Source: Kitasatospora sp. NBC_00374
GTDB lineage: Bacteria > Actinomycetota > Actinomycetes > Streptomycetales > Streptomycetaceae
Direction: 5' to 3'
DNA length: 64,000 nucleotides
Assembly (NCBI RefSeq): GCF_041434935.1
Contig: NZ_CP107964.1
Location: forward strand, 8,229,001 to 8,293,000
Shown here piece after piece: positions 52,601 to 62,600 of this stretch (the first letter of the stretch is position 1; every line of letters starts with the position of its first letter). The notes beneath the pieces were generated by a model. The model had not been told where the DNA came from, made no database searches, and was given only the letters and a program-made list of their open reading frames with translations. The position numbers were made by a program, and so were the translations under genes.

Positions 52601-55600
52601 AGGGCGGGGAGGTCGCGCAGCGCGGCCTCGATCTCGCCGAGTTCGATCCGGTGCCCGCCGAGCTTGACCTGCCGGTCGACCCGCCCGAGGAAGTCGAGCC
52701 GACCGTCGGGCCGGTAGCGCACCCGGTCGCCCGTCCGGTAGAGCCGGTCGCCGTCGACGAACGGCGAGGGGACGAACCGCTCGCCGGTGAGGTCCGGCCG
52801 GCCGAGGTAGCCGCGGGCGACTCCGCTGCCGCCGATCCAGAGCTCGCCGGGCACGCCGATCGGCACCGGCGCCAACTGCGGGTCCAGCACGTACAGCCGG
52901 GTGTTGGCGACCGGCCGGCCGACGGACACCCCGTCGTCGAGGTCCTCGGCCGGCCAGGCCGTCGACCAGATCGTGGTCTCGGTGGGGCCGTACATGTTCA
53001 GCACCCGGCCGTCGGCGGCGAGCCGGCCGGCCAGTGCCGCGGGGAGCGCCTCACCGCCGACGACCAGGGTGTCCAGCTTCCGCAGCGCCTCGCCGGTCTG
53101 CGGGTCGGCGGCCAGGATGCCGGCCAGCGACGGCGTGCACTGGAGGTGGGTGACACCGTGTCGCGCGATCTGGGCGGCGACACCGTGGTCGAGGGCTTCG
53201 GCGTCCTCGGCGTCCTCGGTGGCACCGCCGCCGGCGTCCGCGAAGCGCTGCCGGACCTCGTTCAGCAGCGGCAGGGAGGCGAGGACCTGGTCGGCCGGCA
53301 CACCGAAGTCGATCAGGCAGGCCAGCTCGTCGGCACCGGCCGCCCGGATGCGCTCGGCCATCGCCGTGCACTCCTCTAGCGTGCCCATCAGGGCACCGCC
53401 GTCGTAGTAGTGCTCGAAGGCGTGGTCGAGCAGCGCCTCGAGGTCCTCCTCGGTCGGCTCGCCGTCGATGCCGAGGCTGGGCGCCAGCGAGCGGACCAGT
53501 CCGAAGGACTTCGCCAGGTAGGCGCGGAACGGGCCGCGGACCGTCTCGCGCACCTCGGCCGGGTCGACCCCGACGAAGGCGTGCGCCATCAGCGCCACAT
53601 GCCCCTCGCCCGGATGTCCGGCCGCCCTCCAGGCGGCGCGGTACACCGCGATCTTCTCCGCCAGCTCGGTCAGGTTCTGCCCGAGCAGGTGCGTGAGCAG
53701 GCCGACGCCGGCCGCACCGGCCGCGCGGAAGGTGTCGGGGCTGCCGGCCGCCGCGAGCCAGATCGGCAGCTCGGAGCGGACCGGACGGGGAAAGGTGCGC
53801 ACCTGGATCTCGCGGCCCGCGCCGTTGCGGACCTCGACCGCCTCACCGCGCCAGAGCCGGCGGACGGTCGCCATCTGCTCGAGCATGGCGTCACGGCGCC
53901 GCTCGTAGACGGTCGGGTCCGGGGCGAGCGCGAAGTCGTCGGCGTGCCAGCCGGAGGCGAATGAGATCCCGGCCCGGCCGTGCGAGAGGTTGTCGACGAC
54001 CGCCCACTCCTCCGCCACCCTGACCGGGTTGTGCAGGGGCAGCACCACGCTGCCGGCCCGGATCTGCACCCGCTCGGTGACCATGGCGAGCGCGGCCGCG
54101 GTGACCGAAGGGTTGGGGTACAGGCCGCCGAAGGAGTCGAAGTGCCGCTCGGGGGTCCACACCGCCGAGAAGCCGTGCCGGTCGGCGAACCGGGCGCCGT
54201 CGAGCATCAGCCGGTAGCGGTCGGCGGTCTCCTCGTCATCGCTGCTGACGGCGAAGTAGAACAGGCTGAAGTCGAGCGGGCGGGCGGCCGTGGCGCCCTG
54301 GGCGCCGCCTCCGGGCAGGATGTCGCCCTCGCCCTGGACGACCACCGTCCATCCGTTGGTCAGCGGCCAGAGCAGCTCCAGCGCGGCGATGTCGAACGAC
54401 ACGCTGGTGAGGGCCAGCCAGACGCCGCCGTCCCGAACACCGACGACCTCGTCCATCGCGGACAGGAAGTTGGCCAGCGAGCCGTGCTCGATCATGACGC
54501 CCTTGGGCTTCCCGGTCGAGCCGGAGGTGTAGATGACGTACGCCAGGTCGGTCCCGCCCACCTCGGCCGCCTCGGCGCGCGGCGCCGGCCGCCCGTCGTC
54601 CACCACGACCAGCCGCACCGGCAGGCCGGCGAACCGGTGCCGCTGGGCACGGCTGGTGACCAGCACCTGGACGGCCGCGTCCTCCAGCATGTACGCCAGA
54701 CGCTCCGGCGGCAGCGCGGCGTCGATCGGCAGGTAGCCCGCGCCGGACCGCAGGACCCCGATCAGGGCGGCCACCATCTCCGGCGAGCGCTCGATGCACA
54801 CCGCCACCGGTACGTCCGGGACGGTGCCCGCCGCCTGCACCCGGCCGGCCACCGCGTCCGCGGCGGCGTCGAGTTCGGCGTAGGTGAGCCGGCGGTCGCG
54901 GAACACCACGGCGGGGGCGTCCGGGGTGAGCCGGGCCTGGCGGCGGATGCGCTCGTGCGCGGGGAGCGACTCCTGCTCGCGCTCGGTGGCGTTCCAGGCG
55001 CCGAGCACGGTCTCCCGCTCGGCCTCGGGGAGCAGCGGCAGCAGGCCGACCCGGCGGTCGGGGTCGGCGGCGACCGCCGTCAGCAGGGTCTGCCAGTGCG
55101 AGAGCAGCCGACGCATCGTGTCGCCGCGGAACACCTCCGCGTTGTACTGGACGCTGACGCTCGGTTCGCCGTCGGCCTGGACGAACTCCAGGGTCAGGTC
55201 GAACTCGGTGGCAGCGCGGCTGCTCGGCAGCGGTTCGACGGCCAGCCCGGGCAGGTCGAGCGGGGACATCGCGGTGTTCTGGACCACGAAGAGCGCCTGG
55301 AACAGCGGCGGGCGGGCCGGGTCCCGGCGCGGCTGGAGCACCTCCACCAGCTGCTCGACAGGGGTGTCCTGGTGCTCGTAGGCGCCCAGAGCGCTCTCCC
55401 GGACCCGGGCGAGCAGCTCCAGGAAGGTGGGGTCGTCCGACAGATCGGCGCGCAGCACCAGGGTGTTGACGAAGAAGCCGATCAGGTTCTCGACCTCGGC
55501 CCTGGTGCGGTTGGCGATGGGCGAGCCGACCAGGGTGTCGGGCTCGCCGGTGTATCGGGACAGCAGGACGTGGAAGGTCGCGAGCAGCACCATGAAGCGG

Positions 55601-56556
55601 GTGGCGCCCGCCCGGCGGCCCAGCTCGTCCAACTCGGCGACCAGGTGCGCCGGGAGGACGAGGGTCTCCTGGGCACCGAGATGGCGGCTGGTCGCCGGAC
55701 GGGGCCGGTCGGTGGGGAGTTCGAGCAGGCTCGGAGCGCCGGCCAGCTGTCCGGTCCAGTAGTCGAGCTGGCTCTGCAGCGCCTCGCCCTCCAGCTGGGA
55801 CTGCTGCCAGCGCGCGAAGTCGCCGTACTGGACCGGCAGGGCGGGCAGGGCCGTCGCCGACCCGTCACCGCCGGCCCGGTAGAGCGCCGCCACCTCCTTG
55901 AGCAGCAGGTCCACCGACCACATGTCGGCGATGATGTGGTGGATGGTCAGGACCAGCACGTGCTCGTCCGGGCGGACCCGCAGCAGGGTGGTCCGGAGCA
56001 GCGGCAGCCGGGTGAGGTCGAACGGGCGGGCGATGTCGGCGGCGGTCAGCCGGCGCAGCTCGTGCTCGCGCTCGTCCTCGCCCAGCGAGCCGAGATCGAT
56101 GACGGGAAGCGGCAGGTCGAGGTGGTCGGCCGGGAGCTGCACCGGCACGTCGTCCACCAGGCCGAAGCGGGTGCGCAGGATCGCGTGCCGGCCGGCGACG
56201 GCCTGGAAGCTGCGTCGCAGCAGCCCGGTGTCCAGCTCGCCGGTGAGCCGCCAGGAGGCGGTCATGTGGTAGGTCGAGGTGCCCGGGTGGACCTGCTCGA
56301 AGAACCACATCCGGCGCTGCTGGGAGGACATCGGCAGCGGCTCGCCGGTGCCCGCCGGGACGATCGCCGGAGCGACGGCCCGGGCGGCGGCGGCCCGGCC
56401 GAGCAGCTCCATCACCTCGTCCCGGTGCGCCGCGAGGGCGGCCCGCAGCTCCGAAGTCAGGGCGCCGGCCGGTGCGCGGAACCGCAGCTTCCCGTCCTCG
56501 GCCCACAGGTCGACCCCGGCCTCGCGCAGCCGGGACAGCAGGTCTACGACCTTCAC
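49696..56556 (-). CDS. NRPS: docking-C-A[monooxygenase]-PCP-C-FkbH-like
   Basis: This 2,286-residue NRPS starts at GTG 56556, overlapping the PKS stop by four bases. Residues 1-52 form a TubC-type docking domain. C1 spans 75-510 with HHIIADM (206-212). The A domain begins at about 525 (YTSGSTGKPKG, 676-686), is interrupted at 762-1105 by a luciferase-like flavin monooxygenase, and resumes to about 1395 (MYGPTETTIW, YRTGD, NSSGKVD). Specificity residues Asp722, Ile723, Leu726, Gln1139, Val1165, Gly1167, Met1188, Ile1196, Trp1197 and Lys1382 (DILQVGMIWK) match the glycine code. PCP has LGGHSL (1441-1446). C2 (1504-1945) has HHIVADS. Residues 1962-2270 resemble FkbH (VEFAPYNQVFQQLLDPAGA; LDHTWVFD), but the HAD site DxDxT is lost (DGTPF). 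No thioesterase is present. Confidence 0.93.
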   Translation of the reverse strand: MKVVDLLSRLREAGVDLWAEDGKLRFRAPAGALTSELRAALAAHRDEVMELLGRAAAARAVAPAIVPAGTGEPLPMSSQQRRMWFFEQVHPGTSTYHMTASWRLTGELDTGLLRRSFQAVAGRHAILRTRFGLVDDVPVQLPADHLDLPLPVIDLGSLGEDEREHELRRLTAADIARPFDLTRLPLLRTTLLRVRPDEHVLVLTIHHIIADMWSVDLLLKEVAALYRAGGDGSATALPALPVQYGDFARWQQSQLEGEALQSQLDYWTGQLAGAPSLLELPTDRPRPATSRHLGAQETLVLPAHLVAELDELGRRAGATRFMVLLATFHVLLSRYTGEPDTLVGSPIANRTRAEVENLIGFFVNTLVLRADLSDDPTFLELLARVRESALGAYEHQDTPVEQLVEVLQPRRDPARPPLFQALFVVQNTAMSPLDLPGLAVEPLPSSRAATEFDLTLEFVQADGEPSVSVQYNAEVFRGDTMRRLLSHWQTLLTAVAADPDRRVGLLPLLPEAERETVLGAWNATEREQESLPAHERIRRQARLTPDAPAVVFRDRRLTYAELDAAADAVAGRVQAAGTVPDVPVAVCIERSPEMVAALIGVLRSGAGYLPIDAALPPERLAYMLEDAAVQVLVTSRAQRHRFAGLPVRLVVVDDGRPAPRAEAAEVGGTDLAYVIYTSGSTGKPKGVMIEHGSLANFLSAMDEVVGVRDGGVWLALTSVSFDIAALELLWPLTNGWTVVVQGEGDILPGGGAQGATAARPLDFSLFYFAVSSDDEETADRYRLMLDGARFADRHGFSAVWTPERHFDSFGGLYPNPSVTAAALAMVTERVQIRAGSVVLPLHNPVRVAEEWAVVDNLSHGRAGISFASGWHADDFALAPDPTVYERRRDAMLEQMATVRRLWRGEAVEVRNGAGREIQVRTFPRPVRSELPIWLAAAGSPDTFRAAGAAGVGLLTHLLGQNLTELAEKIAVYRAAWRAAGHPGEGHVALMAHAFVGVDPAEVRETVRGPFRAYLAKSFGLVRSLAPSLGIDGEPTEEDLEALLDHAFEHYYDGGALMGTLEECTAMAERIRAAGADELACLIDFGVPADQVLASLPLLNEVRQRFADAGGGATEDAEDAEALDHGVAAQIARHGVTHLQCTPSLAGILAADPQTGEALRKLDTLVVGGEALPAALAGRLAADGRVLNMYGPTETTIWSTAWPAEDLDDGVSVGRPVANTRLYVLDPQLAPVPIGVPGELWIGGSGVARGYLGRPDLTGERFVPSPFVDGDRLYRTGDRVRYRPDGRLDFLGRVDRQVKLGGHRIELGEIEAALRDLPALLQAAVIVHEDTSGHRFLVAYLVASGARPTPAELRTTLLRRLPEVMVPTVLLWLDELPLNSSGKVDYRALPDPGTADDRAVRAAVTRHDYLAPRDETERAIAGIWQDVLSLDRVGTTDNFFDLGGHSLMAIQMVSRLRHALGREVSLRTVFESATVAELADRVRETPSGSTAATVPPLRPARREGAVPLSFAQQRMWFFELMNPGTASYHLSAALRLTGVLRPEALSRAFEDIVRRHEILRTAFTEADGVPVQLAAERRSVPLPLTDLSGLPAGERQAAVERLAREEARRPFDLAEDLLLRTTLLRVDGTEHILLLTTHHIVADSWSIGVMAKELGALYDAHCTGLPADLPELQVQYADFTLWQQSWLDGPVVERQLDYWRRTLAGAPPVLALPYDRPRPAIPTHRGEQAVFRLGPEISETLKTLSRQQDVTVFVMLLAAFKVLLHRWAEEEHIVLGVPVGGRNVPELEPLVGFFANITVMHTDLGGEPAFTEVLHRVRDAVIGAYDHQDLPVEKLVADLGADRTLAHNPLFQVMFVYTNDLAMSPALGGLEVTALDVHPGDVFMDLNLAMEDGPDGLAGTLDYSTELFDEATVDWLLASFREVLTAVLADPSVPIADLPLAAGRPEPAPAPACPPAAEAAPEIPLVVSATFTANPVRESLTYWAEQLDLPLSVEFAPYNQVFQQLLDPAGAMAANREGVNAALLRVEDWTGPGGEELEVADEFLQALAAFQQGRPTPFVVVLCPAAAPWAEVEASWRSRLTAGLAGIEGVVCLDLEPMLELYGVEEYSDPISEQAGRIPYTAEFFAVLGTCLARQLSALLGGYPGVVVVDGTPFTAGEQDPIAGMLAAAVRSLAGQGRRVHVSAAPDSGGPWLAALSAAGVTVRTDGRPPSQQLDGAAHESGAALGDCAYLSGDTAACATVQADRPDVLVLQHPVQGDELAAFLDHTWVFDTPGGATAGAFWWEVQG

Positions 56557-59500
56557 AGCTCCCCCTCCTCGGTGTTCTCGCCATGCTCCGGCCGGCCCTG
56601 GGCGAAGCCGGTCAACACTGCGACCAGGTCGGCCTGGGCGGCCACCGTCGGTTCCGCGAAGAGCTCGCGGAGTCTGACCTCAACGCCGAACTGCTCCCGC
56701 AGCCGGGTGGTCAGCCGGGTGCCGAGCAGGGAGTGGCCGCCGAGGCGGAAGAAGTCGTCCGCCGGGCCGATCCGCGGGACACCGAGCAGTTCCTCCCAGA
56801 TGGCCGCCACCGCCCGCTGGAGCTCCGCCTCCGGGCCGCCGAAGAGCTCCTCGGCGGGCTGATCGGCCGGCCGGCCGGTCGGCGGCTCCTCGGCCCGGAC
56901 GGCGGCGGGCGCCGGAGCGGCCGGCACGGTGGTCGCTCCGGGCAGCTGCGCGAGCCAGTGCCGCCGCCGTTCGAACGGATAGCGCGGAAGCGCGGTGAGG
57001 CGGGGCCGGCGGTGGACGTACTGCTGCTTCCAGTCGATGGGTGCACCGACTTCCCACAGGGTGCCCACGGCCTCCGCGAGCACCTCGCAGTCCGCGCGGG
57101 GCGAACGCGGGTGGCGCATCGAGGACACCACGGTCGCCGCCCGGTCGCCGCCCTGCCGGGCCAGCGTGGACAGGGTCTGGCCCGGCCCGACCTCCAGCAG
57201 CACCGTGTTGCCGGCCGCGGCCAGCGTCCGCAGACCGTCGGCGAACCGTACCGGCGCGAGCGTGTGCTCGGCCCAGTAGTCGGGATCGGTGGCCTGTCGG
57301 TCGGTGATCCAGGTGCCGGTCACGTTGGAGACGAACGGGATCGCCGGCGGGCGCGCGGGGATCGCGGCGACCAGCTCGCGCAGCTCGCGTGCGGCGTCCG
57401 CCATCATCGGCGAGTGGAAGGCGCGGGTGGTGTGCAACCGCCGTACGCCGATGCCGTCGGCGGTCAGCCGATCGGCCAGCTCCGCGATCCGGTCCACGGG
57501 GCCGGAGACCACGCACAGGTCGTCGGCATTCACCGCGGCGAGGGCCAGACCGTCGGCCAGTGCCGTCAACTCCCGTTCCGGGAGCTGGACGCCGAGCATG
57601 GCACCGGGCTTGGCGTGCTGCATCAGCCGGCCTCGCAGGCCCGCGAGGGTCAACGTGTCCTCCATGCTGAAGACCCCGGCCAGACAGGCCGCGGTGTACT
57701 CGCCCAGGCTGTGCCCGAGGATCGCCTGCGGCCGCACGCCCCAGGACTGCCAGAGCCGGGCCAGCGCGTACTCGACGGCGACCAGGGCGGGTTGGGCGAG
57801 CCAGGTCTCCTCGACACGCGCACCGTCGGCGAGCACCTGCGCGCGCAGGTCGGTGCCGAGCTCGGCGGCGAGGTGCTCGCAGCAGCGGTCGAACTCCGCC
57901 CGGAAGACCGGCTCCGTCCGGTACAGCCCGGCGGCCATCCGCTCGTGCTGGGCGCCCTGGCCGGGCAGCAGGAAGGCCACCGGCGGCGCGGAGTCGGGGC
58001 GCCGCTCCGCGCGTGGCCGCCGGCCGCCCTCGCCGCTCAGCGCGCGCACCGCCTCGGCACCGGTCCGGGCGACCACGTGGCGGCGGTACTCGAACGCCTT
58101 CCGGCCGACCTGGGTGGTGTAGGCGGCGTCCGCGAGGTCGAGTTCCGGGTTGTCACGCAGGTGGGCGGCGAGGTTGTCGGTCGCGTCCTCCAGCGCCTCG
58201 GCGGTGCGGGCGGAGAGCAGCAGCAGGTGTGCGGCCTCGCCGTCGTCCGCCGCGGCGCCGGCGTCCTCCCGCGCCGCCTCCTGCGGTGCCTCCTCCAGCA
58301 CCGCGTGGGCGTTGGTGCCGCCGATACCGAAGGAACTGACGCCGGCGCGCCGCGGCGTTGCGTCGGCCGGCCACGGTGCGGCCTCGGTGCCGACGTAGAA
58401 CGGGCTGCCTTCGATCCCCAGCGCCGGGTCGGCGGACTCGAAGTTCACGCTCGGCGGCAGCGTCCGGTGCTTCAGGGCCAGGACGGTCTTGATCAGGCCC
58501 GCGATACCGGCGGCGGCGTCGAGGTGGCCGATGCTGCTCTTCACCGACCCGATCGCGCAGTAGCCGGCGCGGTCGGTACCGGCGCGGAAGGCGCGGGTCA
58601 GTCCGGCGATCTCGGCCGGGTCGCCGAGCGGCGTGGCGGTGCCGTGGGCCTCCAGATAGCCGATGGTGGCCGGGTGCACGCCGGCCGCGCGGTGCGCCGC
58701 CCGGATCACCTCGGCCTGCCCGGCGATGCTCGGTGCGGTGTAGCCGACCTTCAACGCACCGTCGTTGTTGACCGCCGTGGCCTTGATCACCGCGTGGACG
58801 CGGTCGCCGTCGGCGAGCGCGTCGGTCAGGAGCTTCAGCACCACGACGCCGACGCCGTCGCCGGGCACCGTCCCGGAGGCGCGGGCGTCGAACGCCCGGC
58901 AGTGGCCGTCGTGGGAGTAGATGCCCTCCTCCTGGAAGTGGTAGCCCTCCTTGCTCGGGAACATCACCGAGCTGCCACCGGCGAGGGCGATGTCGCAGTC
59001 GCCGCTGAGCAGGCCCTGGGCGGCGACGTGCACCGCCACCAGGGAGGTCGAACAGGCCGACTGGACGCAGACGCTGGGTCCCCTCAGGTCCAGCTTGTAG
59101 GACGTCCGGGTGGCCAGCATGTCCTTGTCGTTGCCGATGACGAGTTCCATGAACTCGGGCAGGTGCGACAGTTCGCGCAGCGGGCGGGTCAGGTAGGTGC
59201 CGGTGCTCGAACCCGCGTAGACGCCGATGGCGCGGCCGGCCCGCTCCGGGTCGACGCCGGCGTCCTCCAGCGCGTGCCAGGCGCATTCCAGGAAGAGCCG
59301 CTGCTGCGGGTCGATGGCCGCCGCGTCCCGCGGACTGTAGCCGAAGAAGCCCGCGTCGAAGAGGTCGGGGCCGTCCAGGACGCCCTTGGCCCGTACATAG
59401 CGGGGGTTGTCGAGAACATGGCGCTCGATGCCCTCCGCCAGCAGCTCCTGCTCGGTCAGCCGGGTGACCGCTTCGGTCCCGTCCCTGAGCAGCGTCCAGA

Positions 59501-59579
59501 ACTCCTCGGCGCTGGGCGCGCCGGGGAATCGGCCGGCGAGGCCGATCACCGCGATGTCGGAGCCGTCTGGCTGCGGCAT
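56553..59579 (-). CDS. Type I PKS module: KS-AT-ACP
   Basis: This 1,008-residue PKS has a ketosynthase with Cys176 (QSACSTSL), His312 (EAHGT) and His352 (SSIGHLDAA). The acyltransferase has Ser624 in GHSLGEY and RAFHSPMM, the AFH form that goes with malonyl rather than methylmalonyl selection. The ACP has Ser950 in LGGHSLLG. There is no ketoreductase, dehydratase or enoylreductase, so a beta-keto unit should be left. ATG 59579 has GGGGGAA upstream; a TTG two codons earlier is also possible. The stop overlaps the GTG of the next NRPS. It lies between two NRPS genes, so it inserts a two-carbon unit between two amino acids. Confidence 0.94.
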   Translation of the reverse strand: MPQPDGSDIAVIGLAGRFPGAPSAEEFWTLLRDGTEAVTRLTEQELLAEGIERHVLDNPRYVRAKGVLDGPDLFDAGFFGYSPRDAAAIDPQQRLFLECAWHALEDAGVDPERAGRAIGVYAGSSTGTYLTRPLRELSHLPEFMELVIGNDKDMLATRTSYKLDLRGPSVCVQSACSTSLVAVHVAAQGLLSGDCDIALAGGSSVMFPSKEGYHFQEEGIYSHDGHCRAFDARASGTVPGDGVGVVVLKLLTDALADGDRVHAVIKATAVNNDGALKVGYTAPSIAGQAEVIRAAHRAAGVHPATIGYLEAHGTATPLGDPAEIAGLTRAFRAGTDRAGYCAIGSVKSSIGHLDAAAGIAGLIKTVLALKHRTLPPSVNFESADPALGIEGSPFYVGTEAAPWPADATPRRAGVSSFGIGGTNAHAVLEEAPQEAAREDAGAAADDGEAAHLLLLSARTAEALEDATDNLAAHLRDNPELDLADAAYTTQVGRKAFEYRRHVVARTGAEAVRALSGEGGRRPRAERRPDSAPPVAFLLPGQGAQHERMAAGLYRTEPVFRAEFDRCCEHLAAELGTDLRAQVLADGARVEETWLAQPALVAVEYALARLWQSWGVRPQAILGHSLGEYTAACLAGVFSMEDTLTLAGLRGRLMQHAKPGAMLGVQLPERELTALADGLALAAVNADDLCVVSGPVDRIAELADRLTADGIGVRRLHTTRAFHSPMMADAARELRELVAAIPARPPAIPFVSNVTGTWITDRQATDPDYWAEHTLAPVRFADGLRTLAAAGNTVLLEVGPGQTLSTLARQGGDRAATVVSSMRHPRSPRADCEVLAEAVGTLWEVGAPIDWKQQYVHRRPRLTALPRYPFERRRHWLAQLPGATTVPAAPAPAAVRAEEPPTGRPADQPAEELFGGPEAELQRAVAAIWEELLGVPRIGPADDFFRLGGHSLLGTRLTTRLREQFGVEVRLRELFAEPTVAAQADLVAVLTGFAQGRPEHGENTEEGEL

Positions 59580-59693
59580 GGTCAAAATTCCCCCGTCTTT
59601 CGGATCGTGCTCGGTGTTGCGGCCGGTCAGGCCGGTCTGCCGATGGCCGGATACGGCCGGTGCCCGGCGCCCCCGCGGCGGCCGGCGGTGCCC

Positions 59694-62600
59694 TCAGATG
59701 GATTCCCCGATGCGCTCGCGGCGCTGCCGGAGGCGGTTGCGCCCGGCGGCCGGTGCCTCCTTCCCGGCGGCCTCCTCGGCCGTGGGCCCCGGTTCGCCGT
59801 CCTGTCCGAGGTGACGGGCCAGCGCGGCGACCGTCGGGTGCTCGAGGACGGTCAGCGGTGTGACGGGCCGGCCGAGTTCCTCGGCCAGCCGGCCGGCCAC
59901 CGCGACCAGCAGGACCGAATGGCCACCCAGGTCGAAGAAGTTGTCCGCCGTCCCCAGCTCCGACACGTTCAGCACCTGCCGCCATACGTCGGCGATCAGG
60001 CGTTCCAACCGGGTCGCGGCGGGCAGGTTCGGGCCCGCCGGACCGAGCGTCTCCACGTGGATCTCGGGCAGCGCCGCCCGGTCCACCTTCCCGTTGGCAG
60101 TCACCGGCAGCTCTCCTACGATCGCGATCCTGGACGGCACCATGGCGGCCGGCAGCCGTTCCCGAAGGAAGCCGCGCAGCTGCGCGACGGTGGGCCCCGG
60201 CCCCGGCTCGGGCACGGCGTACGCGTCCAGCCGCAGCTCACCCGAGTGCTCCGCCCTGGCGGTGGCCACCGCGGCGCGGACCGCCGGGTGCCGGGCCAGC
60301 GCGGCCTCCACCTCGCCCAGTTCGATCCGGAATCCGCGAATCTTCACCTGGCTGTCGGCGCGGCCGAGCACGTACAGCCGGCCGTGGGCGTCGTACCTGG
60401 CCAGGTCCCCGGTGCGGTACAGCCGGCCGCCCGGCCGACAGCCGAACGGGTCGGGGACGAAGCGCTCGGCGGTCTGGCCGGGCCGGTCGGCATAGCCGCG
60501 GGCCAGGCCGAGGCCGCCGATGCACAGCTCGCCCACCATGCCGACCGGCACCGGGAGCAGGTCGGCGTCGAGCAGGTGGACACAGGTGTTGCCGACCGGG
60601 CGGCCGACCGTCAACGGGCGGGCGTCGGAGTCGATCTCGGCGCAGGTCGACCAGATGGTCGTCTCGGTCGGTCCGTACATGTTCCACAGCCGGCCGACCT
60701 TGGACCGCAGCGCGGCCGCGAGCTCCGGTGGCAGTGTCTCGCCGCCCACCATGGCGGTCAGCTCCGGCCGGCCCGGCCAGCCGTCCGCGAGCAGCATCCG
60801 CCAGGTGACCGGGGTCGCCTGGAGCACGGTCGCGGACGCGTCCTGGAGCAGCCGAGCCAGCGCCCGGGGGTCGGCGGCGGCGCGCCGGCCGGCCAGGGTG
60901 ATCCGCGCCCCGGCCGTCAGGGGCAGCCAGAGCTCGAGGTCGGCGATGTCGAACGAGGAGGTGGTGACGGCCACCAGGCTGTCCTCGGCCGAGATGCCGG
61001 GCCGCTCACCCATGGTGTGCAGGAAGTTGGCCAGCGCCCGGTGCGAGATCTGGACGCCCTTGGGGGTGCCGGTCGACCCGGAGGTGTGTCGGAGGTAGGC
61101 GAGCTGCTCCGGATCGGTCGGCAGCCCGAGGTCCTCGCCACTGCGAGCGGCGAGGACCTCGCGTTCGCTGTCGAGGTGCACGACCGGCCACACGCCGTCG
61201 GGCAGCACGGTGGCGCTGCCCTGCTCGGTGACCACGGCGGACAGTGCGGTGTTCGCGGTGATGACGCGGATCCGGTCGGCGGGGTGCAGCGGGTCGATCG
61301 GCACGTAGGCCGCGCCCGCCTTGTGGACCGCGATCATCGCCACGACCAGGTCCTCGCCGCGGTCCAGGCAGATGCCGACCAGCGACTCCGGCCCCGCGCC
61401 GAGTTCACGCAGGTGGCGGGCGAGCCGGTTGGCGCGGGCGTTCAGTTCGCCGTAGGAGAGCGAGCGGCCCTCGAAGGTGACCGCGACGCGCTCCGGGGTC
61501 CGCCTGGCGCGGTCCTCGAAGAGCTCGTGCGCCGACGGGCCGGTGGCCCCGTCGGCTGCGGCCCGCGCGACCTCCACCACCGTGCCGCTCCGGCCGACCG
61601 CCCTGAGCCGGCCGACCGCCCTGAGCCGGCCGATCGGCGTCCGTGGGTGCTCGGCCGCGTCGTCGGCCAGTGCGAGCAGCTGCTCCAGCAGGCACTCCGC
61701 GGTGGCCTCGTCGATCCTGGCGCGCTCGTGCTCCAGCTCGAGCCGCAGCCGTTGCGGGCCCCGCTCGGCGTGCAGGCAGAGCGTGAACGGCCCGCTCCAG
61801 ACCTCGGTCCGCTCCACGGTCAGCCGCAGGCCGTCCGCGGTGACCGCCGAGACGGCGTCGGCGAACCCGAAGCCCCAGCCGGGGTGGGCCGGCGCCGCCT
61901 CCCGGTCCACCGGCCAGTGGAAGAACTCCTGTCCTTCGCGCGCCTGTTCGGCGGCGTCGCGGACCCGGCCGAGCACCTCGGCGAACGGGTCGGACTCGGC
62001 CATCGCGGACCGCACCGGGAGCACCTTGGCGCACGGGCCGACCACGCTCTCCAGCTCCTCGTACACCCGGCCGTCGGTGAGGTGGCCGAGCAGGAGGTCG
62101 GCCGTCCGGGTGTGCTGCCACAGCAGGGTCTGCCAGACGGCCGCCAGGAAGTCGGGCAGCGCGGCGCCGTGGCGCGCGGCCACCGCCTCGAAGCGGGCCA
62201 GCCGCTCCGCGCCGAGCTCCGCCGATCGCGCGGCCCGCCCGGCCGGGGTGGGTGCCTCCGGGGCGGGGAACGGCAGTCGCAGGCCGCGTACCAGGGAGCG
62301 CAGCCGGTCGAGCCGCCGTTCGTGCTCGCCGCCGTCGTCCTCCGCCGTGAGGGCGTTCTGCCACTCCGAGACCAGCGCGTACGGGGTGGCGTCGAGCTGC
62401 TCGGCCGCCCGGCCGTAGCCGGCGCCGAGATCGCGCACCAGGGTGTGCAGGCTCGGCGCGTCGGCGTACGCCGCGGGCAGCCCGAGCGTCAGCAGGTGCT
62501 CCTGGGGCGCCACTTGGGCGAGGGTGGCGCGCAGCACCGGTCCGGGGCCCGCCGCGCGGGACGGGCGGGCGACCGGGCCCGGTTCCCCGGGCGCCACGAG

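Noticed and set aside
52012..54270. The interrupted A domain as a fusion artefact or frameshift
   Set aside because: The frame is continuous, both A-domain parts carry their proper motifs in order, and the inserted domain is complete; built-in monooxygenases are known in NRPSs.
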